A DNA stretch of 10,047 bases from JAYTJL01 sp964400155 (GTDB taxonomy: Bacteria > Patescibacteriota > Saccharimonadia > Saccharimonadales > UBA10212): positions 1-10,047 of the forward strand of contig CAYNSQ010000020.1 in NCBI GenBank assembly GCA_964400155.1, in the 5' to 3' direction. The position numbers were made by a program, and so were the translations under genes. The first letter of the stretch is position 1. The number at the start of each line of letters is the position of its first letter. The notes under the pieces are model-generated. The model searched no databases and was not told where the DNA came from. It saw nothing but the letters and a program-made list of their open reading frames with translations. Shown here piece by piece: positions 1-6,740 of the stretch.

Positions 1-428
1 TTAACAAATTGGAAATGTATGCTTTTACAACTCCAGAACAGAGCGGGGAAATGCACGAACGTATCAGAGGAATTGAAGAAGAAATTTGGCAGGCACTTGG
101 AATTCCGTACCACATTATCAATATTGCTAGTGGTGATTTAGGCGCTCCGGCCGCCAAGAAGTATGATCTTGAATATTGGTCCAAGGTGGACGACACCTAC
201 CGTGAATTAACTAGTTGTAGTAACTGCACAGACTATCAGGCCCGAAACTTAAATATTCGTGTGCGACGCAAAGACGGTACAATCGTTACGGCCCACACTC
301 TAAACGGAACTGCAATTTCAATGGCTCGCTCACTAATTGCGATAATAGAACATTACCAAACACCTGAAGGCAAATTAAGAATTCCCGAAGTACTGCAGCC
401 CTACATGGGCAACCGCCAGGAAATCTGA
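1..428 (+). CDS. serS: Seryl-tRNA synthetase, C-terminal part (5' truncated by window edge)
   Basis: This is the C-terminal part of the class II aminoacyl-tRNA synthetase that charges tRNA-Ser with serine in the cytoplasm. Reading is open from position 3 and begins within the catalytic core (NKLEMYAF, matching the family's F-x-K-x-E-M-F stretch). Class II motif 2 is visible at about 204-251 (RELTSCSNCTDYQARN), with the serine-specific Cys-Ser-Asn-Cys and Gln-Ala-Arg residues. Motif 3 is at about 297-350 (HTLNGTAISMARSLIAIIE), including the ATP-binding arginine. The usual ending PEVLQPYMG follows, so the 3' end is intact and stops at TGA 426-428. Motif 3 reads GTAISMAR rather than the commoner GSGLAVGR, a tolerated variation. 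The N-terminal tRNA-binding coiled coil lies outside the window. The gene is followed at once by a palindrome and then the secA promoter, so it looks like the end of its own transcription unit. Confidence 0.95.
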   Translation, partial: NKLEMYAFTTPEQSGEMHERIRGIEEEIWQALGIPYHIINIASGDLGAPAAKKYDLEYWSKVDDTYRELTSCSNCTDYQARNLNIRVRRKDGTIVTAHTLNGTAISMARSLIAIIEHYQTPEGKLRIPEVLQPYMGNRQEI

Positions 429-435
429 ACCAGGC

Positions 436-461
436 AAGTTACTTAACATGTTAAGTAACTT
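436..461. terminator. Perfect 26-bp palindrome, probable serS terminator
   Basis: The 13-nt arm AAGTTACTTAACA (436-448) is followed directly by its exact reverse complement (449-461), so RNA could form an 11-bp stem with a CATG loop. It starts 7 nt after the serS stop, where a terminator is expected. The stem is AT-rich and the following T tract (TTTGTATCCTTTC) is poor, so intrinsic termination is plausible but not certain. A palindromic protein-binding site is the alternative. Confidence 0.45.
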
Positions 462-516
462 TGTATCCTTTCGTATTTCTAGCAACTTGGTACTACAAAC
501 TCACTACTAGTTGAGG

Positions 517-522
517 TATAAT
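517..522 (+). promoter_or_regulatory. Probable secA promoter, -10 element
   Basis: A consensus TATAAT lies about 100 nt before secA, in the only sizeable gap between serS and secA. At a 17-nt spacer the -35 position holds TACAAA (494-499), which matches TTGACA at three of six bases. Transcription would begin near 529 and give a leader of roughly 60-95 nt, depending on which secA start is used. The rest of the 429-624 intergenic stretch shows nothing beyond the upstream palindrome and this element. Confidence 0.5.
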
Positions 523-624
523 ACTCAGAAGATATTTACTGGGTTATAACAGGTTGAGAGAAACAGCACCAAGAAAGCGAGATTTGAAATTATTAAGTTT
601 GTAAAACCAAAGTTACCAAAAGTT

Positions 625-3252
625 TTGCCTAGCAAAAAGACACTGAAAAAGGTCTTGGGAGATCCTCAAGCAGCTACTATTAAGCGTCTTCGTAAAAAAG
701 TAAAGTTAATTAATGACCTATCTCCAAAATATGAGAAGATGTCGGATAAAGAGCTAAAAGCACAAACTGAAAAACTCAAAGCCAGACTTGAAAAAGAAAA
801 ACTAGATGATATTTTGCCAGACGCTTTTGCAGTAGTACGTGAAGCTGCCAGCCGAGCGCTAGGGCAGAGGCACTTTGACGTTCAGTTAATCGGAGGCATG
901 GTACTGCATGAAGGTAACGTTGCTGAAATGAAGACTGGTGAAGGTAAGACTTTGACTTCTTCATTAGCGCTTTACTTAAATGCATTAGAAGGTAAAGGTG
1001 CACATCTGGTTACTGTTAACGACTATTTGGCTCAGCGTGACGCTGGCTGGATGGGCCAGGTCTATCACTTTTTAGGTCTTAGCGTAGGTGCAATTATTCC
1101 TGACGAATCATACATTTATGACCCAGAATATAGAAACGAAGACCATTTTGACGAACGTATGAAACACTTGCGTCCGGCGACTCGCCAAGAAGCTTATGCC
1201 GCTGATATTACATATGGCACAAACAACGAGTATGGTTTTGACTACCTGCGTGATCACATGGTGCGAGAGACTGACCAACTAAGACAGCGCGACCTGCATT
1301 TTGCAGTTGTTGACGAAGTCGACTCAATTCTAATAGACGAAGCGCGTACGCCGCTTATTATCAGTGCACCGGCAACTGCGTCCGGTGCAGCCTACCAGCA
1401 ATTTGCCAAAGTAGTCAGACCCCTAAAGGAAACTGAACACTTTGAAAAAGATGAAAAACGGCGCAGTGTAATCCTTACTGATTCAGGCATTGAATTGATT
1501 GAAAAGACTCTGGGAATTGAAAGTCTTTATTCTACAGAAAACTTACGTACTATTTATCACCTTGAACAAGCCTTAAAAGCCCAGACCCTTTTTCACCGTG
1601 ACAAAGACTACGTAGTGACAAAAGAAGGTGAAATTGTGATTGTCGATGATTTCACCGGACGTCTTCTGAAAGGTAGACGCTACAACGAAGGACTTCATCA
1701 AGCAATTGAAGCCAAAGAAGGCGTAGAAGTCCAAGAAGAATCCATGACACTAGCAACTATCAGTTTTCAAAACTACTTCCGGCTTTATAAAAAGCTATCC
1801 GGAATGACCGGTACGGCTATGACTGAAAGTGAAGAGTTCCATCAAATTTATAAAATCAATGTAGTTGAAGTTCCGCCAAATAGAAAAAACATACGTCTTG
1901 ACTTACCAGACCGCATTTATAAATCCGAACACGGCAAAATGAAAGCCATTGCAGCAGAAGTGGCTGCACTTCACGAAAAAGGCCAACCAGTACTTCTAGG
2001 AACAGTCAGTGTGGAAAAGAACGAACTGCTATCCGGAATGCTAAAGGCTGCTAAGGTTCCGCATGAAGTACTTAATGCCAAGAATAATGAAAGAGAAGCA
2101 GCAATTGTTGCCAAAGCCGGACAAAAAGGTGCGGTAACGCTAGCTACTAACATTGCTGGTCGCGGTACTGACATTATTCTGGGAGACGGAGTCAAAGAAC
2201 TCGGTGGACTTTTTGTGCTTGGAAGTGAGAGACACGAATCACGCCGAATAGATAACCAGTTGCGTGGTCGTGCCGGACGACAGGGCGACCCCGGAACAAC
2301 TCAGTTTTATGTCTCATGTGAAGACGACCTTATGCGTATTTACGGCGGAGACCGCATAGCCAGCCTGATGGATAAATTAAAAGTTGATGAAGACACACCA
2401 ATAGAAAGCCGAATGATTACACGCAGTCTGGAAGGGGCTCAGAAAAAAGTTGAAGGCTTTAACTTTGATACCAGAAAGAATGTTGTGCAATACGACGATG
2501 TTATGAATAGGCACCGCAAAGCAATTTATGCTATGCGATCAGAAATATTGAAAAGCGGAGACATCAGTCCCCGTATTAGAAAATATATTGACGAAGAAGC
2601 TGAGTTTATGGCTGATCATCCTGAGTCAATTAGTGAACAATTTGAATCAATATTACGGGAGGTCTTTCCTCTTGATGAGACAACCCTAGATAAATTATTT
2701 GACACCGAAGCAGATAAGTTTGAGTCAGAGTTGAAAAAAGACGCAGCCAAGCTTTATAAAAAGCAGGAACAGGCCTTCGGTATTGAACTAATGCGTAAAG
2801 TAGAGCGAGATATATACTTGCAAATTCTAGATACGCTTTGGATGCAACATCTTGAAAACATGGACCATTTGCGTGAAGGCATTCACTGGATAAGTGTTGG
2901 TCAGCGAGACCCACTAGTAGAGTATCGACGTCAGGGACAGCGTATATTTGATGAATTCCAGACCACACTACGTCACGATATTGTTAGGGCTATCCTGCAC
3001 GCAGAACCTTTGGATGCAGAAGCACTTGAATCGCAAGTTGTAGAAACAGAACTTACCAGAGCTGCTAAGGCCAGCGTTGATAACGCCGACCGAATTATAA
3101 AGGCTGAGAAATTTGAAGAAACCGATTTTACTCCCGAGGCTTTAGAACTTAATGAAGAGGCCAAAGAACGAGCCAAACGTAAAAAAGCCCGCAAGCAAGA
3201 GCGTCAAAGAAAAAAGACTTCCAAACCAAAGCACAAGAAGAAGAAAAAATAG
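625..3252 (+). CDS. secA: Preprotein translocase ATPase SecA
   Basis: SecA is the cytosolic motor that pushes preproteins through the SecYEG channel using ATP. The 875-residue product has the full domain series. Nucleotide-binding fold 1 carries Walker A GEGKT (105-109) and the DEVD Walker B (230-233), followed by LIDEARTPLIIS. The preprotein cross-linking region comes next. NBF2 includes TNIAGRGTDIILG and GRAGRQGDPG. The helical scaffold has NVVQYDDVMNRHR, and the conserved W-x-x-HLENMDHLR stretch is also present. An acidic/aromatic insertion (about 160-185, DESYIYDPEYRNEDHFDERM) precedes the conserved ADITYGTNNEYGFDYLRD. The C-terminus lacks the usual Cys-rich zinc motif that binds SecB or ribosomes and ends in a lysine/arginine-rich tail. 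The TTG start at 625 fits the family N-terminus (SKKTLKKVLGDP) but has no Shine-Dalgarno. An in-frame ATT at 592 would add 11 residues. The stop codon overlaps the M16 peptidase start by one base. Confidence 0.97.
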   Translation: MPSKKTLKKVLGDPQAATIKRLRKKVKLINDLSPKYEKMSDKELKAQTEKLKARLEKEKLDDILPDAFAVVREAASRALGQRHFDVQLIGGMVLHEGNVAEMKTGEGKTLTSSLALYLNALEGKGAHLVTVNDYLAQRDAGWMGQVYHFLGLSVGAIIPDESYIYDPEYRNEDHFDERMKHLRPATRQEAYAADITYGTNNEYGFDYLRDHMVRETDQLRQRDLHFAVVDEVDSILIDEARTPLIISAPATASGAAYQQFAKVVRPLKETEHFEKDEKRRSVILTDSGIELIEKTLGIESLYSTENLRTIYHLEQALKAQTLFHRDKDYVVTKEGEIVIVDDFTGRLLKGRRYNEGLHQAIEAKEGVEVQEESMTLATISFQNYFRLYKKLSGMTGTAMTESEEFHQIYKINVVEVPPNRKNIRLDLPDRIYKSEHGKMKAIAAEVAALHEKGQPVLLGTVSVEKNELLSGMLKAAKVPHEVLNAKNNEREAAIVAKAGQKGAVTLATNIAGRGTDIILGDGVKELGGLFVLGSERHESRRIDNQLRGRAGRQGDPGTTQFYVSCEDDLMRIYGGDRIASLMDKLKVDEDTPIESRMITRSLEGAQKKVEGFNFDTRKNVVQYDDVMNRHRKAIYAMRSEILKSGDISPRIRKYIDEEAEFMADHPESISEQFESILREVFPLDETTLDKLFDTEADKFESELKKDAAKLYKKQEQAFGIELMRKVERDIYLQILDTLWMQHLENMDHLREGIHWISVGQRDPLVEYRRQGQRIFDEFQTTLRHDIVRAILHAEPLDAEALESQVVETELTRAAKASVDNADRIIKAEKFEETDFTPEALELNEEAKERAKRKKARKQERQRKKTSKPKHKKKKK

Positions 3253-4532
3253 TGAAGCACACGGTTAAAGAGGTTGAGCTTAAAAACGGTGCCAAGGGGC
3301 TTTTCATAGATGTTCCCGGTGCATCAGTAACTAGTTACGAACTTAACTTCCGGGCAGGTGAGTTTTTGGTACCAAAGAAAAAATGGGAGACTCCACATAT
3401 GATGGAGCACATTATTCTTGGTGCCAATGAAGAATTCCCGGATACCCAAGCTTTCCAGGCTGAGTTTAACAAAAATGGAGCATTCACCAATGCCTACACC
3501 AGTTATTACTACATCAACTATGTTGGTGAAGCGGCTGATTTTGAGTGGGAAAGGGTTTTGCGTTTACAACTAATGGCCATTTCAAAACCGCTTTTTCTGC
3601 AGGCAGAATTTGATGCAGAATTTGGCAATATTCGTGACGAGCTAGTCAGTTATTCCAACAACCACTTCAGGGCGCTTGGCGGGGAAATGGGGCGTGACTT
3701 TGGGTTTAATACAGTGCCTGACAAAGACCGCGTCAAACTTATGCAAAATGTAACAAGAGACGACGTCATTGAACATTATAAAAAAACACATTTTACACGC
3801 AATATGCGCTTTATCATTGCCGGTAATTTAAGAGGTCGAAGGCCAGCGCTCAAAAAAGTCTTAGAGTCAGTTGAGCTACCTAAAGGTAAAGCCCGTTACG
3901 CACTACCGGATGAAAAAGCAACCAAACCTAAAAAACCTACTTTCATTGAAAACGAAACACTGGACAATATATATCTAATTGTTAGTACATACCTCAACAA
4001 CACTCTAAGCGTAGTAGAAGATGACGCGCTTGGTCTTGCAAAAATAATGTTGACTGATACGCTTTATTCTAAAATATTTGGCCAAGCCAGAGAGAAGGGA
4101 TTGGTTTACTCAGTTAGCTCTGGACACAATCAGTCTAACAAATCAGCCGAATGGTGGATGGGCGCTCAGGTTCTACCGTCCAATGCCTCGGCCCTTTGCG
4201 ATATAGCGTTGAGTGAAATTATTAAAGTTCAAAACAAAATGATAGATGATGCTGATTTGGAAGCAACAAAACAATATGCCCTTGGTTCTTTTCAGCGCTC
4301 TATGCAAACTGTCGGTAGTGTTGCCGGTGCTTACGGGAGGTACTTTTTTGATGACTATATTGAAGATATGAGATCTGTTCCAGCTCGAATAAAAGCCATC
4401 ACTAAAAACGATATAGCAAAAGCAATGAGTCGAATGTTTTCTGAGAAAATTGGAAGTGTGGGTGTTCTAGGTGGCACAGACCCTAAAATAGCCGACAAAT
4501 TGCAAGAGCAACTCCAACCCCTCTGGAAGTGA
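3252..4532 (+). CDS. M16 family zinc metallopeptidase (single-subunit, active-site intact)
   Basis: The 426-residue protein belongs to the inverzincin (M16, pitrilysin/processing-peptidase) family. The inverted zinc motif HMMEH is at residues 49-53, with His49 and His53 as ligands and Glu52 as catalytic base. The third ligand is probably Glu130 in NIRDE, 77 residues later, which is the family spacing. The second half carries REKGLVYSVSSG, the Arg/Tyr substrate-binding element of the C-terminal half-domain. The chain therefore has both repeats of one M16 subunit of ordinary bacterial length. Many bacteria encode two subunits in tandem, but no partner is seen here, so a homodimer or an unlinked partner is inferred. 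No signal peptide is visible, so a cytoplasmic location is likely. GTG overlaps the secA stop (TAGTG), suggesting translational coupling. The substrate is unknown. Presequence removal or peptide clearance linked to secretion is speculation based only on position. Confidence 0.9.
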   Translation: MKHTVKEVELKNGAKGLFIDVPGASVTSYELNFRAGEFLVPKKKWETPHMMEHIILGANEEFPDTQAFQAEFNKNGAFTNAYTSYYYINYVGEAADFEWERVLRLQLMAISKPLFLQAEFDAEFGNIRDELVSYSNNHFRALGGEMGRDFGFNTVPDKDRVKLMQNVTRDDVIEHYKKTHFTRNMRFIIAGNLRGRRPALKKVLESVELPKGKARYALPDEKATKPKKPTFIENETLDNIYLIVSTYLNNTLSVVEDDALGLAKIMLTDTLYSKIFGQAREKGLVYSVSSGHNQSNKSAEWWMGAQVLPSNASALCDIALSEIIKVQNKMIDDADLEATKQYALGSFQRSMQTVGSVAGAYGRYFFDDYIEDMRSVPARIKAITKNDIAKAMSRMFSEKIGSVGVLGGTDPKIADKLQEQLQPLWK

Positions 4533-4543
4533 GACAGTTTACT

Positions 4544-4560
4544 ATTCACCATGCGTGAAT
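4544..4560 (+). terminator. Weak hairpin after the M16 peptidase gene
   Basis: ATTCAC (4544-4549) pairs with GTGAAT (4555-4560) around a 5-nt loop, 11 nt after the stop codon. The T-rich but interrupted sequence TGATTACTATTATTTTGG follows. The stem is short and the T tract imperfect, so this may be a weak terminator for the secA-M16 unit or chance pairing. Confidence 0.25.
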
Positions 4561-4615
4561 TGATTACTATTATTTTGGTCTGTCGGAAAGCTGAAAAAAA
4601 TGTAAACAGATAAAG

Positions 4616-4621
4616 TATAGT
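4616..4621 (+). promoter_or_regulatory. Possible prfB promoter, -10 element
   Basis: TATAGT sits 32 nt before the prfB ATG and directly abuts a 14-nt tandem repeat. No good -35 is present (TGAAAA at 4592-4597 is a poor match). The predicted start of transcription, near 4628, would fall inside the repeat. Confidence 0.35.
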
Positions 4622-4646
4622 TAAAGGTAAATAGTTAACGGTAAAT
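4619..4646 (+). repeat. 14-nt tandem duplication (7-nt sub-period) in prfB leader
   Basis: AGTTAAAGGTAAAT (4619-4632) is followed directly by AGTTAACGGTAAAT (4633-4646), 13 of 14 bases identical. Each unit divides into two similar heptamers (AGTTAAA, GGTAAAT). The array occupies the space between the putative -10 and the prfB start. A lone AAAGCTGAAA (4587-4596) upstream matches the repeat unit found before ftsE. Confidence 0.8.
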
Positions 4647-4653
4647 TTGTTTG

Positions 4654-5730
4654 ATGGATGATCTTAAAAAACAATTAGCTACGCTTCAAACTGAAGTATC
4701 ACAGGCCACTGAAAAAATTGGCTTGACTCAACTTGACGCCGAACTAACTGAGCTGCAAAACAAAATGCAACAGCCAGATTTTTGGGCAGATAACATGAAA
4801 GCTCAAGAAGTAAGCAAAAAAGAAGCCACCTTAAAATCTAGGTTAGCTCCATGGAAGAAGTTAGTCGCCGAAATGAACGATGTTAAAGATTTGATCGAAC
4901 TAGGGGATGCATCAATGCAGTCCGAGCTCGAAGCACAGTTAGAAGATCTTAGATCTCAGATCTCGGATCTTAGATCCGAACTAAGGTTCAATGGTCCGTA
5001 TGATGATCATGAAGTAATCCTTTCTATATATGCTGGCGCGGGAGGAACTGATGCACAAGATTGGGCGCAAATGCTTTTAAGAATGTATGTAAGATGGGCA
5101 GAAAGCCAAAATCTTAAAGTTGAAAGTATGGAACAAAGTCCGGGGGATGAGGCAGGTATAAAAAGTGCAACTATTCAAGTTACTGGAGGAAATTACTTAT
5201 ACGGAAAAATGTCCGGGGAACATGGTGTTCATAGAATGGTACGAAAGAGTCCTTTTAACTCTGCCGGTAGCCGAGAAACATCTTTTGCCAAGGTAGACAT
5301 TCTGCCATTAATTGATACTCCTGGAGAGATTGACATTGACGAAAAAGATCTGAAGGTGGATGTTTTTCGTAGTGGAGGTGCCGGTGGACAAAGTGTAAAC
5401 ACTACTGACTCAGCTGTTCGTGTTACCCATCTTCCAACTGGTATAGCTGTTGCTATTCAGAATGAGCGTTCTCAACTACAAAACAAAGAAACGGCAATGA
5501 AAATATTGCGTTCGCGCCTGGCTGCTATGCAGTTAGAACAACATGCTGAGCATTTAGCTGATTTGAAAGGTCCAAATATGTCAGCCGAATTTGGCAGTCA
5601 AATACGCAACTACATTTTAGATGACCGTATTGTAAAAGACCTTAGAACTGGTTACGAAACCCACGACCCGAGTAAAGTTCTAGACGGTGAGCTTGATCCT
5701 CTTATTAATGCTTGGCTTGAGAAAAGATAG
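4654..5730 (+). CDS. prfB: Peptide chain release factor 2
   Basis: RF2 recognises UAA and UGA stop codons in the ribosomal A site and triggers peptide release. Numbered from ATG 4654, the 358-residue protein has the N-terminal helical domain, then the stop-codon-recognition SPF tripeptide at 199-201 (RKSPFNSAG), which marks RF2 rather than RF1. The catalytic GGQ is at 244-246 (SGGAGGQSVN), with Ser where many family members have His or Asn after GGQ. A family-typical C-terminus (DDRIVKDLRTGYETHDPSKVLDGELD) follows. The frame is continuous. At the place where many prfB genes carry an in-frame UGA and +1 shift, this one simply reads CTT GAC (4732-4737). ATG is preceded directly by an in-frame TTG (4651), which is less likely to be the start. 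No good Shine-Dalgarno is seen. Residues 98-109 are encoded by a 7-nt DNA repeat. Confidence 0.97.
   Translation: MDDLKKQLATLQTEVSQATEKIGLTQLDAELTELQNKMQQPDFWADNMKAQEVSKKEATLKSRLAPWKKLVAEMNDVKDLIELGDASMQSELEAQLEDLRSQISDLRSELRFNGPYDDHEVILSIYAGAGGTDAQDWAQMLLRMYVRWAESQNLKVESMEQSPGDEAGIKSATIQVTGGNYLYGKMSGEHGVHRMVRKSPFNSAGSRETSFAKVDILPLIDTPGEIDIDEKDLKVDVFRSGGAGGQSVNTTDSAVRVTHLPTGIAVAIQNERSQLQNKETAMKILRSRLAAMQLEQHAEHLADLKGPNMSAEFGSQIRNYILDDRIVKDLRTGYETHDPSKVLDGELDPLINAWLEKR
4945..4979 (+). repeat. Heptanucleotide tandem repeat (5 units) inside prfB
   Basis: Five consecutive 7-nt units each begin with GATC, at 4945, 4952, 4959, 4966 and 4973 (GATCTTA, GATCTCA, GATCTCG, GATCTTA, GATCCGA). Because three units make 21 nt, the array encodes two copies of a seven-residue pattern (DLRSQIS, DLRSEL...), which suits a helical heptad in RF2 domain 1. 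The last part also contains a perfect 7-bp hairpin (TCGGATC 4963-4969 with GATCCGA 4973-4979). Confidence 0.85.
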
Positions 5731-5753
5731 CTTTAGTAATGTTAAAAATTATT

Positions 5754-5762
5754 TGTTATACT
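5754..5762 (+). promoter_or_regulatory. Extended -10 promoter for the pilin-like protein gene
   Basis: TGTTATACT combines a TATACT -10 (5757-5762) with the TG of an extended -10. The -35 region shows no clear hexamer. It lies 24 nt after the prfB stop and would give a leader of about 40 nt that contains the GAGAGGG ribosome-binding site. Confidence 0.5.
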
Positions 5763-5793
5763 AAACTTCAGTATCAAAGTGGTTACGGTTTAA

Positions 5794-5800
5794 GAGAGGG
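5794..5800 (+). promoter_or_regulatory. Shine-Dalgarno GAGAGGG that sets a non-canonical start
   Basis: This purine-rich site directly follows the upstream in-frame stop (TAA 5791-5793). No ATG, GTG or TTG lies at usable distance. The first in-frame codon at a normal spacing (8 nt) is ATA at 5809, while ATT at 5803 is only 2 nt away. The first standard start codon, GTG 5884, lies more than 80 nt downstream, which is too far for this site. Confidence 0.6.
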
Positions 5801-5808
5801 AAATTACT

Positions 5809-6666
5809 ATAAACCCACAAAACCCATTAAATAACTCGGTCGATCCTTTTAGTCAGCCACCAGCTACACCTGGGCAGGGTAATGTGTCTTGGCCTTCTGC
5901 TAATTCTACACAACCAGCAGAGCAGAGTGGAGTTCTACCACCATCCCCCTTTGCATCTAAGCCAGACAACCCAATTGTATCCAATCCTGCTAGCACCCCA
6001 TCAACACCTCAGCCAACGCCCGCTCCGGCATATTCACCTTTTGCAACACCACCCCCACCGGTCCCAGCACCACCAGAGCCAGTTGCGCCATCACCCCCAC
6101 CGGCTCCGCCAGCTCAGCCGGCACCCAACCCAGCACCACCCGGCACATACGCCAATACTGGAGCCTTTGATCAAACAGATCCAGTTTCAGCAAATTCGTC
6201 AAAAGATGGCAAACTAAAGATAACAAACTCCAAGCCTGTCATGGCAGGGGCAGTAGTAGCTGTTATAGCAGTAACAGTTGTTGGTGGATTTATGATGTTT
6301 AATGGTAAAAATACACCTTCGGCTGCACCACTAAGCGCCGAGACCAAACAAAACTTAGAAAGAAAAGTAGATCTTTATGCCGTAGAACGATCACTTACTC
6401 AATATGCCAACGCTCATGCTGGTCAACACCCAACTATAGCTCAGCTTAATGATAATAAATTTAGACAAACTGCTTTTGCCGGTCTTAATTTGGATAATAC
6501 AACCGACCCAATTGGACGGTCTTCACAGTTTGCCGGTGAAGCAGGTCCAGGTGTATATCATTACGAAGCTCTGCCTAAAGGTTGCGACAACAAAGCTGTA
6601 AAATGTACCGCACATAAAGTTACAGCAACTCTTAGCGACGGCCAACAGATTTCAGTGCCACAATAA
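5809..6666 (+). CDS. Proline-rich, single-pass membrane protein with pilin-like C-terminal domain
   Basis: I recognise no named gene. From ATA 5809 the product is 285 residues and begins MNPQNPLNNSVDPF. Residues about 20-112 are a low-complexity Pro/Ala/Ser region. One hydrophobic helix (about 144-164, AGAVVAVIAVTVVGGFMMF) follows a lysine-containing stretch, so the proline-rich part should be cytoplasmic and the rest outside. The outer part (about 174-285) resembles type IV pilin or pseudopilin globular domains: a long amphipathic helix (KVDLYAVERSLTQYANAHAG), HPTIAQLND, a DPIG turn, and two cysteines (259 and 266) that could form the C-terminal disulfide loop. There is no class III prepilin leader, so pilus assembly by the normal route is not expected. 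The start is inferred from a strong ribosome-binding site and from Pro/Asn/Gln-rich coding that continues upstream of GTG 5884; a conventional call would start there, giving 260 residues. Its position before ftsEX may hint at an envelope role, but that is inference. Confidence 0.8.
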   Translation: MNPQNPLNNSVDPFSQPPATPGQGNVSWPSANSTQPAEQSGVLPPSPFASKPDNPIVSNPASTPSTPQPTPAPAYSPFATPPPPVPAPPEPVAPSPPPAPPAQPAPNPAPPGTYANTGAFDQTDPVSANSSKDGKLKITNSKPVMAGAVVAVIAVTVVGGFMMFNGKNTPSAAPLSAETKQNLERKVDLYAVERSLTQYANAHAGQHPTIAQLNDNKFRQTAFAGLNLDNTTDPIGRSSQFAGEAGPGVYHYEALPKGCDNKAVKCTAHKVTATLSDGQQISVPQ

Positions 6667-6667
6667 A

Positions 6668-6716
6668 GCTAAAAGCTGAAAGCTGAAAGTTGAAAGCTTA
6701 AAGCTTAAAGCTAACA
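6668..6716 (+). repeat. Heptanucleotide tandem repeat (7 units) between the pilin-like gene and ftsE
   Basis: Seven consecutive 7-nt units start at 6668, 6675, 6682, 6689, 6696, 6703 and 6710: GCTAAAA, GCTGAAA, GCTGAAA, GTTGAAA, GCTTAAA, GCTTAAA, GCTAACA. The consensus is G-Y-T-D-A-A-A. A further GCT follows at 6717. The array begins right after the TAA stop and ends about 27 nt before the ftsE -10. The AGCT cores are self-complementary, so the transcript could pair in several registers. Confidence 0.9.
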
Positions 6717-6740
6717 GCTCTAACAGCCATTAGCGTTATT

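Noticed and set aside
2630..2968. Minus-strand 112-residue frame inside secA
   Set aside because: It lies wholly opposite a conserved SecA scaffold region and shows no domain features or upstream signals.
4963..4979. Hairpin in prfB as a frameshift stimulator or attenuator
   Set aside because: The frame is continuous and there is no slippery site or stop upstream; the stem follows from the 7-nt repeat.
5882..6217. His/Gln/Leu-rich 111-residue frame overlapping the pilin-like gene
   Set aside because: It is the shifted reading of C-rich proline codons and has no ribosome-binding site or recognisable domain.
5990..6226. Minus-strand 78-residue frame opposite the proline-rich region
   Set aside because: It is open only because the proline codons on the + strand avoid stops on the other strand; no start signal or homology is visible.
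6668..6716. CRISPR array
   Set aside because: The repeat unit is 7 nt with no spacers and no cas genes nearby.
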